Shown: in pieces, positions 1-5,581 of the stretch
Layout of the letters: every line of letters begins with the position of its first letter
How positions within the stretch are numbered: the stretch's first letter is position 1
DNA from: F23-B02 sp963627445
GTDB lineage: Bacteria; Bacillota; Clostridia; Oscillospirales; Oscillospiraceae
DNA: 8,693 bases
Direction of reading: 5' to 3'
Assembly (NCBI GenBank): GCA_963627445.1
Contig: CAVGBM010000074.1
Location: 1 to 8,693, forward strand
Translations under genes and position numbers: made by a program
Notes under the pieces: model-generated
What the model saw: only the letters and a program-made list of their open reading frames with translations
What the model was told of the DNA's origin: nothing
Database searches by the model: none

Positions 1-76
1 ATTTTCCTACATAGGGGGTGTTTTGTCTATTGTCCGTTTTTTACGGTTCGGTGCAGGTTGAATAGCTTTTTTTATT

Positions 77-106
77 TTGCACGATTCGTCAATTGCGCAG
101 TAGAAT
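77..106 (+). promoter_or_regulatory. possible weak promoter for the 59-residue membrane protein gene
   Basis: A TTGCAC at 77-82 lies 18 bases upstream of TAGAAT at 101-106. This is a fair -10 (five of six bases) with a poor -35 (three of six). It sits about 30 bases before the gene start at 136. Such matches arise by chance, so this is only a candidate. Confidence 0.25.
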
Positions 107-135
107 GTACTGAGCCGCGGGCTCGAGGAGGGGTC

Positions 136-315
136 ATGTTAAAGAATATCGTGGAGCTTATCAAGGTCAAGACCATCGTGACCATCATCGTGCTGGCCGT
201 GTGGGCGTATCTTGCCGTCACGGATGCGATAAGCGCCGATGCGGTGAACAATGTCACTCTGATGGTGATAGCCTTCTATTTCGGCACGCAGTACGAGCGA
301 AAAGGTAGTCAATAA
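136..315 (+). CDS. small two-helix membrane protein, phage holin-like (59 aa)
   Basis: This short hydrophobic protein has a basic amphipathic N-terminus (MLKNIVELIKVK), a first membrane helix at about residues 13-29, a short polar turn (TDAISADAVNN) and a second hydrophobic stretch at about 39-50 ending in FYFGTQYERKG. The pattern of a KTIVT helix, an AYLA turn and a terminal IAFYFGTQ resembles small membrane proteins often seen near holin/lysin genes of Clostridia prophages. That resemblance is from memory, not a search. The ATG at 136 is chosen because GAGGAGGGG lies just upstream at 125-133. An upstream TTG at 58 would extend the frame but has no comparable ribosome site. The gene is transcribed toward the B12 operon and is separated from it by a hairpin terminator. 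It is probably unrelated to B12 uptake, and its function is unknown. Confidence 0.6.
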   Translation: MLKNIVELIKVKTIVTIIVLAVWAYLAVTDAISADAVNNVTLMVIAFYFGTQYERKGSQ

Positions 316-318
316 ACA

Positions 319-345
319 AAGCCCTCCGGCATAACCGGAGGGCTT
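319..345. terminator. bidirectional intrinsic terminator between convergent genes
   Basis: A perfect 11-bp inverted repeat (AAGCCCTCCGG / CCGGAGGGCTT) with a 5-base loop (CATAA) lies between the stop of the rightward small gene (315) and the stop of the leftward operon (349). Read leftward, the stem is followed by a T-rich run (TTTGTTTATTG). Read rightward, it is followed by the weaker ATGTTATT. It most likely ends the five-gene operon and can also serve the small gene. Confidence 0.9.
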
Positions 346-348
346 ATG

Positions 349-2964
349 TTATTCGACAAGGCCGTATTTGACCTTTATGCGGTCGAGCTTTTCGAGAAGA
401 GGCTCGGCGGCAACGTATAGGAAAAACACCGTCGCAAAGGCGTGGATGCAGTCCATAGGGAAGCCCGTGATGTAGTAGGTCAGGATCATTTTTGCGTTTA
501 TAGACCCGCTGCCCCACAAAAGAAGCGACGCGGGATTCATGATGCCGCCGTAGATGACGATGGCACAGAGCGCACCGAACACGCACATCGAGCCTCGGGT
601 GCGCCGAAGCAGCCCCTTGCGGAACAGCACGCCCGCGAGAAAACCCGAGATGCCCATGGCGAACATCTGCCACGGCGTCCACGGCCCCTGCGAGAACAGG
701 ACATTCGACGCAAGCATGGTCATTGCGCCGACCAGAAAGCCGGTCTCGCCACCGAAGGCTATGCCTGCGATAATAGTCAGCGCAAGCACGGGCTTAAACT
801 GCGGCAGCATGAAAAATGCGGCACGACCCGCCACGCCGATGGCGCACAGCACGGCGATGATGACAAGCTCCCTCGCCTGCGGCCTGCGCCCCTCGAAGAT
901 CATGAAAAACGGGAGCATGCACTCGATGAGCACGAGCGTCGCCGTGATGTAATACTGCTTTTTATCAAGGTAGTACACGCCGACAAACAGCGTCAGCGGT
1001 ACAAAAGCGAGTACCAAAAGCGCCGCTGCGGCAGTGCGCTTGGTGAGCCTGCGGCGGCTCTCGGGGGTCTGCACGGTAATTGGCGGTGCCGATCTTCGCC
1101 CGATGGCGAGCATGAACACCAAAAGCGAGGCGATGAGCGCGGCGTATATCTTCACCGAACTGAGCCCCAGCTTCGTAACGCCCGTGGCGTTCACGAGTGC
1201 GCTTATGTCGGCGGTGCGCACGGCGTAGACGAAAATTGCGACCGCTGCCATGAGCGACAATATCGCAATTATCTTGCGGAAAAGCGGCAGGGGCTCGGGC
1301 TTTTTGTCGGGTCCCCGCTCTATCGTGCGGGTATACTCCGGCACATCGGGAAGCTCCGGCTCGGGCGGGAGCGTTCCGCCGCAGGCGATGATGACATCCT
1401 CGGCGGTGACGGCATCGTCTACAATGCCTCGGGAGATGCGGTTTGCCGAGCTCGTGTAAAAGCTGTTGTCGGAGAAAAAGCGCGTGGGCGCGCCCTGCGA
1501 CACGATGCTGCCGTCAAAAAACAGGGCGCAGCGGTCGGCGTAGGCGGCGGCAAACTCGAGGTCGTGCGTGACCGTGACGACAGAAACGCCGCATTGCGTG
1601 AGCCTGCCCAATATTTTTGCAAGCACCCGCTTAAAGTGCGCATCGAGTCCCTTTGTCGGCTCGTCGAGCAGCAGCACGTCAGGCTCCTGCAGCAAGATCA
1701 TCGCAAGCGCCGCCCGCTGCTGCTGTCCGCCGGAGAGGTCATACGGATGGCGCTCCAATAGTTCCGTCAGGCAGCACAGTGCGGCGATATTTCGCACTTT
1801 TTCGTCATTCTTTGAAACGGCGTACAGATCCTCGTACACGGTCTTTTTGATGAACAGCGTCTGCGGGTCCTGCGGGAGCATGGACACCTTGCCCTGCGTC
1901 TGAAGCTTGCCCCGATACGGGGTAAGTGCGTCGCAAAGCAGCTTTAGTGTCGTGGATTTGCCTGCGCCGTTGCCGCCCAAAATTGCGAGCATCTCGCCCT
2001 TTTGCACGGTAAGGTCAAGTCCCTTAATAATGTCCCGCCCGTCTTTTTCGTAGCGGAACCAAAGTTCCTTTGCCGATATCACGATCTCGCCCGCAGGCTT
2101 TGCGGGCTTTTCGGGCACGGGGGTGATTTTGTGGTGCTCGGCGTATTCGGCGAGAAACGCCCTGCCCTCGGAAACGGTCACGGGGCAGTCGGAATTAGTC
2201 TCCAGCCCCGCCCAAATGCGCATAGCGGCGGGCATGGCATCGAACATGGTGTGCTCCATGCCCTTGAGCGCCCTGCCGACGGTTTTGACATCGCCGCAGC
2301 AGATTATTTTGCCCTTATCCATGACGGCGCAGCGGTCGGCCATGGGCAGTGCTTCCTCGAGCCGCTGCTCGGTGAGGAGCACGCTCGTGCCGAGCTCACG
2401 GTTTATCCTGCCGAGCACGGCGAGAAAATCACCGGCGGCGATGGGGTCAAGCTGGCTCGTGGGCTCGTCCAATATGAGCACCTCGGGCTGCATCGCCATG
2501 ACGGAAGCGAGATTTAGTAGCTGCTTCTGCCCGCCGGAGAGCTCCGAGACATTTTTATAAAACCAGTCCTCAATGCCGAAAAACGCAGCCATTTCGGCGG
2601 CTCGGCGGCGGATGACCTGCGTGTCGAGCCCGAGGCTTTCAAGCCCGAAGGCGAGCTCGTGCCAGACCTTGTCGGTGACTATCTGATTATCCGGCGATTG
2701 CAGCACGAAGCCGATCTTGGCGCTTTGCGTGCGCAGGTCGACATCATGAAGCGGCTTGCCGCAAAATAATATGCTGCCGCTTAAAGTTCCGTGCGGGGCA
2801 AGGGCGGTTTTGAGGTTGCGCAAAAGCGTCGACTTGCCGCAGCCGGATGCGCCGCACAGGACGAGAAACTCGCCCTTTTTGACACTCAGGCTCACGCCGT
2901 CGAGCGCTTTTTCGGTCTGCTCGGGGTAGGCAAAGCTTAAGTTCTCGATATTAAAGATTTCCAT
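349..2964 (-). CDS. ECF transporter fusion: two ATPase domains plus membrane S-component-like domain (871 aa)
   Basis: This protein would power and probably carry out import of a vitamin, inferred to be cobalamin. ATPase domain 1 spans about residues 1-230: Walker A GASGCGKST at 38-46, Q-loop Q89, signature LSGGQ at 142-146, Walker B LILDEP at 163-168. Its switch position reads TEQRLEE, so residue 200 is Gln where these ATPases normally have His. ATPase domain 2 spans about 292-500: Walker A GGNGAGKST at 330-338, Q365, LSGGQ at 410-414, LLLDEP at 431-436, and a normal switch His467 in VTHDLE. After a Pro-rich linker (about 530-560) come hydrophobic helices near 565-583, 606-622, 645-665 and 672-692. 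An S-component-like region (about 698-871) follows, with GIAFGGETGFLVGAMTMLASN and WTPWQMFAMGISGFLAG. Most ECF systems encode these three parts separately. The ATG at 2964 is chosen for its GGAGG ribosome site; an in-frame upstream start at 3138 would run deep into ecfT. The gene overlaps ecfT by 28 nt. Confidence 0.9.
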   Translation of the reverse strand: MEIFNIENLSFAYPEQTEKALDGVSLSVKKGEFLVLCGASGCGKSTLLRNLKTALAPHGTLSGSILFCGKPLHDVDLRTQSAKIGFVLQSPDNQIVTDKVWHELAFGLESLGLDTQVIRRRAAEMAAFFGIEDWFYKNVSELSGGQKQLLNLASVMAMQPEVLILDEPTSQLDPIAAGDFLAVLGRINRELGTSVLLTEQRLEEALPMADRCAVMDKGKIICCGDVKTVGRALKGMEHTMFDAMPAAMRIWAGLETNSDCPVTVSEGRAFLAEYAEHHKITPVPEKPAKPAGEIVISAKELWFRYEKDGRDIIKGLDLTVQKGEMLAILGGNGAGKSTTLKLLCDALTPYRGKLQTQGKVSMLPQDPQTLFIKKTVYEDLYAVSKNDEKVRNIAALCCLTELLERHPYDLSGGQQQRAALAMILLQEPDVLLLDEPTKGLDAHFKRVLAKILGRLTQCGVSVVTVTHDLEFAAAYADRCALFFDGSIVSQGAPTRFFSDNSFYTSSANRISRGIVDDAVTAEDVIIACGGTLPPEPELPDVPEYTRTIERGPDKKPEPLPLFRKIIAILSLMAAVAIFVYAVRTADISALVNATGVTKLGLSSVKIYAALIASLLVFMLAIGRRSAPPITVQTPESRRRLTKRTAAAALLVLAFVPLTLFVGVYYLDKKQYYITATLVLIECMLPFFMIFEGRRPQARELVIIAVLCAIGVAGRAAFFMLPQFKPVLALTIIAGIAFGGETGFLVGAMTMLASNVLFSQGPWTPWQMFAMGISGFLAGVLFRKGLLRRTRGSMCVFGALCAIVIYGGIMNPASLLLWGSGSINAKMILTYYITGFPMDCIHAFATVFFLYVAAEPLLEKLDRIKVKYGLVE

Positions 2965-3830
2965 CTCCGCTCCTCCCTCAGATCGATGATAGTCGGCGTC
3001 AGGCACAGCGCAAGATACGCTGCGAGCGCGCACATTGTCATTGGGCTCATTGCGCCGCGGATATTTGGAAAGTACCGCCAGCTGAGGCCGCCGAAAACGA
3101 CGACCGCAAGGATAAACCCGCCGCACAACAAAAGCCATGCGAGCATGAGCCTGTCCCGCTTATCGAAGCGGTAGATTGAAAACGAGCTGCGGTGCTTTAG
3201 TCCGTAGCCGCGGCTTTTCATGCTGTCGGCAGTGTCGATGGCGTTCTCAAGCGACCATGTTACCATGCCCGAGAGCACGGTTATTGCATTTTTCGTGCGA
3301 CGGAGCACACTTCCGTTTGCCGTGTCGCAGCCGACGCTGCGGCGAGCCTGCCGGGTAAGCTCCATCTGCTTTCTGAACTTCGGCACGAAGCGCAGGGTCA
3401 TGCTCAAAATGAGCGCGAGCGCGGGACTGACCCGCCCGAAAATGTACACGAACTTGTCCGAGGACAAAACCTCGGTGCTGCAATAAAACCACATTAGCAC
3501 CGAAGCGAGCATCGCTCCGGCCGCGAAGCCGTATGCGATGCTCTCCTTGGTTATGGGGTTGCCGTTTGACAGGTAGAGCAAAATGGTCTCACCTGCGTGG
3601 TTGAAGGCGGGGTTTATGACCACCGCCAGCAGCACGACCGGCAGTATGAATTTTAGTCCGAAGCCCGCCGCCTTGCGCCCTTTAAGGCGCACGGAGTAGG
3701 CCACCGCGCCGAAAAGCGCGATGGCAAGGCAGGCCGGGTGCATGAATATCATGCCGAAGAATAAAACCAGCGCAAAGTATATGAAGTTTACCGTCGGGTG
3801 GTAGCCCGAAAACGTGTCGGTATTAGCCAT
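2937..3830 (-). CDS. ecfT: ECF transporter transmembrane coupling protein EcfT (CbiQ family, 297 aa)
   Basis: EcfT is the membrane scaffold that links the two ECF ATPases to the substrate-binding S component. The length and layout fit the CbiQ/EcfT family. Hydrophobic helices lie near residues 14-29, 33-47, 59-75, 101-117 and 128-147. A long cytoplasmic coupling region follows, then helices near 228-247 and 263-283. The two short Arg motifs that contact the ATPases are visible as QARRS (161-165) and SRGYG (206-210). The start ATG overlaps the stop of the upstream lipoprotein gene by 8 bases (ATGGCTAA), with GGGAAG upstream as ribosome site, so translation is probably coupled. The end overlaps the ATPase fusion gene by 28 nt. 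Standing between a DUF4430 lipoprotein and the ATPase/S fusion downstream of a B12 riboswitch, it most likely belongs to a dedicated cobalamin importer. Confidence 0.92.
   Translation of the reverse strand: MANTDTFSGYHPTVNFIYFALVLFFGMIFMHPACLAIALFGAVAYSVRLKGRKAAGFGLKFILPVVLLAVVINPAFNHAGETILLYLSNGNPITKESIAYGFAAGAMLASVLMWFYCSTEVLSSDKFVYIFGRVSPALALILSMTLRFVPKFRKQMELTRQARRSVGCDTANGSVLRRTKNAITVLSGMVTWSLENAIDTADSMKSRGYGLKHRSSFSIYRFDKRDRLMLAWLLLCGGFILAVVVFGGLSWRYFPNIRGAMSPMTMCALAAYLALCLTPTIIDLREERRWKSLISRT
2972..2976 (-). promoter_or_regulatory. ribosome binding site that fixes the ECF ATPase fusion start
   Basis: GGAGG on the minus strand, within GAGGGAGGAGC, lies 7 bases before the ATG at 2964. 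It is the only strong site near an in-frame start. It therefore favours an 871-residue protein over a longer form that would overlap ecfT for about 200 bases. Confidence 0.85.
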
Positions 3831-4950
3831 TCCAGTCGCTTCCCATTGCGTAGCCGCCGCCGATATCGTCGCCGTAGGCGCAGGTGTAGCGCCATTCGAC
3901 TACCTCGCCCTGCTTGAGCTGATAGCGGCTGCATCCGTAGTTGGGGTACCAGCCGTCGACACGGTACATCCAGCCGGACGCCTGACCGCAGTCGAACTCA
4001 TACAGGTTATGGATGCCCTCGACATAGGCGCTGTTATACATTGGCGTAAATGACGCCTCCATGTGTATGCCCTTTTCCGCGCAGATGCGCTTTAGCACAT
4101 CGTACACCGACTCGCCCTCATAGAAGGTCACCGTCTGCGCTGGCAGGATGATACCGTCAGACGGCACGGCGTCGAGCTTGTCGGGGTCGAGCATGTCAAG
4201 ATTATTTAGTATCGTCGAGCACTCGATCGAGAAGGTGCAGGTATACTTTACGCGCTTGTCGATCGTCTGATCCTCGGGCTCAACGGGCATGGGCTTGCCC
4301 GCAGGCACGGGGTCTGTCTCGTACTTGTCCTTGCCGGTCTGCTTGCCGTCGGACACAACTCTGTCGTGGCCGGTTGAGCCTGCTGAACCTGTTGAGCCGG
4401 TCGACCCGGTCGAGCTGCCGCTCGTTGTGGGTGCAGGCGTTGCGGGAAGCTCATCGGGCGTGATGAGAAGGTTCGACCCGACCTCGGTGACGGCGAAGTT
4501 TAGAATGCTCGTCTTTTCGCCGGTGACGGACGCAGAGCAAAGCGGCGTTTTCTCATCGGACTTGTAGACCGTCGCCGTCCGGCAGTCCCACTGCGTGTCA
4601 AGATAAACGGACAGCACCGGTGCAAAGCCGAAGTTCTCCGTGGCGTGCAGGTCAATGTAAATGCCGTTTTCGGCGTCGTCGATATCAAGGCCAAGATTCA
4701 GCGCCTTGACCTCGGTAATATCACTGCCGAACACCGTCCACTCATAGCGATAATCGCCGCTACTGCCGCAGAACACGACCACGGCCGACTCGTCCTTTAT
4801 CTGCTGTACGGTGCTTTCGGGGACTATGCCGTCATCATTAAGGTCGACGCTGCCCTGAAGGACATTTTCGTTTGCTGCGAGGAGGTTATCGCAGCCCGTG
4901 ACAGAAAGCAGCATCACAAGGCAAAGAAGAATGCTTATAAATTTCTTCAT
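3823..4950 (-). CDS. DUF4430 (transcobalamin-like C-terminal domain) lipoprotein (375 aa)
   Basis: This is a surface lipoprotein, probably a receptor or relay for cobalamin at the membrane. The N-terminus MKKFISILLCLVMLLSVTGC is a lipoprotein signal with Cys20 as the lipidated residue. Residues about 47-165 form a beta-rich domain that I cannot assign. A flexible Ser/Thr/Gly/Pro linker follows at about 167-196, with repeated STG units. The C-terminal DUF4430 domain covers about 235-360, with EGESVYDVLKRIC, GWMYRVDGWYPNYGCSRYQL and GEVVEWRYTC. InterPro groups this family with the C-terminal beta domain of transcobalamin/intrinsic factor. The ATG at 4950 is chosen because AGGTG lies 6 bases upstream and it gives a textbook MKK signal peptide. 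A GTG at 4959 is the alternative (three residues longer). The start lies 1 base after the cohesin gene stop, and the end overlaps ecfT by 8 bases. The B12 ligand is inferred, not seen. Confidence 0.88.
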   Translation of the reverse strand: MKKFISILLCLVMLLSVTGCDNLLAANENVLQGSVDLNDDGIVPESTVQQIKDESAVVVFCGSSGDYRYEWTVFGSDITEVKALNLGLDIDDAENGIYIDLHATENFGFAPVLSVYLDTQWDCRTATVYKSDEKTPLCSASVTGEKTSILNFAVTEVGSNLLITPDELPATPAPTTSGSSTGSTGSTGSAGSTGHDRVVSDGKQTGKDKYETDPVPAGKPMPVEPEDQTIDKRVKYTCTFSIECSTILNNLDMLDPDKLDAVPSDGIILPAQTVTFYEGESVYDVLKRICAEKGIHMEASFTPMYNSAYVEGIHNLYEFDCGQASGWMYRVDGWYPNYGCSRYQLKQGEVVEWRYTCAYGDDIGGGYAMGSDWNG

Positions 4951-4951
4951 A

Positions 4952-5578
4952 TCAGTCACCTATGACCACTCTGCCGCTGTGGGTCTTGAGCGTGTTTTTG
5001 ACGGAAGCAAGGCTGTCGGATTCATCGCTTGCTGCAAACACCGCGTCGGCAAACGATATCTCGATGATATCGCCGCTCCGGACGCTGCCGCGGAGCTTAA
5101 ACCTGAGCCTGAACAGCACCCTGTCCCCGTCGGGCAGCAGGTCTTTTGAGAATGCCTGTCTGCCGCCGGAAAGGTCAAGGTACATGACATTTATCTGCCC
5201 TATCTCGTTGCTGCGCTCGACATTCACGCCCCATTCGGGAAGCTCCGTCACAGCGCCGTTTGCCTTTTTTTCGCACGGAACGAGCACATTGCCCTCCTCG
5301 AGCCCGAGAAATTCAAGCTTATTCGAGTCAAAGTTCATCGAGAAGCTCGCCGCCGGATACAGGTCGCCTTCCTTGAGGTCGGAGAGCGTGACATCGAGCG
5401 TGAACTCTTCCCTATCCGACCGGCTCATCTTATCCGGGGTCTCGATGGTGACGGCGGGGGCAAGAGATAATGCCCCGCCGTCCCTGAACAGGAAAAACGC
5501 CAGCGCCGCAAGTGCCAAAAGCACGAGCAGAACGATAATTATTACTTTTTTCTTATTGCTTTTTTTCGTCTCTTCCAT
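4952..5578 (-). CDS. membrane-anchored cohesin-domain protein (208 aa)
   Basis: This looks like a minimal surface anchor. A short basic cytoplasmic head (MEETKKSNKKK) precedes one membrane helix (about residues 12-31) that has no lipobox and no clear cleavage site. The rest is a single extracellular cohesin-type beta domain (about 42-206). Cohesin-like marks are the alternating strands, YPAASFSMNFDSNKLEFLGLEEG (about 74-96), GQINVMYLDLSGG (127-139), VLFRLRFKLRG (154-164) and a closing IIEISFADAVFAASD. Cohesins bind dockerins, and the gene directly upstream encodes a protein ending in a dockerin, so the natural partner is that protein. The ATG at 5578 follows the upstream stop by 3 bases and has no good ribosome site, which suggests translational coupling. 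The domain call rests on pattern recognition. A related immunoglobulin-like domain cannot be excluded. Confidence 0.78.
   Translation of the reverse strand: MEETKKSNKKKVIIIVLLVLLALAALAFFLFRDGGALSLAPAVTIETPDKMSRSDREEFTLDVTLSDLKEGDLYPAASFSMNFDSNKLEFLGLEEGNVLVPCEKKANGAVTELPEWGVNVERSNEIGQINVMYLDLSGGRQAFSKDLLPDGDRVLFRLRFKLRGSVRSGDIIEISFADAVFAASDESDSLASVKNTLKTHSGRVVIGD
4957..4961 (-). promoter_or_regulatory. ribosome binding site that decides the lipoprotein start
   Basis: AGGTG on the minus strand lies 6 bases before the ATG at 4950 and sits inside the end of the cohesin gene. The competing GTG at 4959 lies within this site and has no purine-rich stretch of its own at the right distance. The ATG is therefore preferred. 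Confidence 0.65.
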
Positions 5579-5581
5579 AGC

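Noticed and set aside
442..1761. 439-codon open frame on the plus strand
   Set aside because: It runs antisense to the ECF ATPase/S fusion, is rich in Arg, His and Glu with no recognisable domain, and has no ribosome site. It is a high-GC shadow of the real gene.
2965..3138. Upstream start extending the ECF ATPase fusion by 58 residues
   Set aside because: The extension reads as low-quality sequence inside ecfT, while ATG 2964 has a strong GGAGG and begins exactly at the usual ABC domain start.
4374..4450. Tandem repeat or CRISPR-like pattern
   Set aside because: The repetition encodes the STG-type flexible linker of the lipoprotein. The units are short, have no spacers and are explained by the protein.
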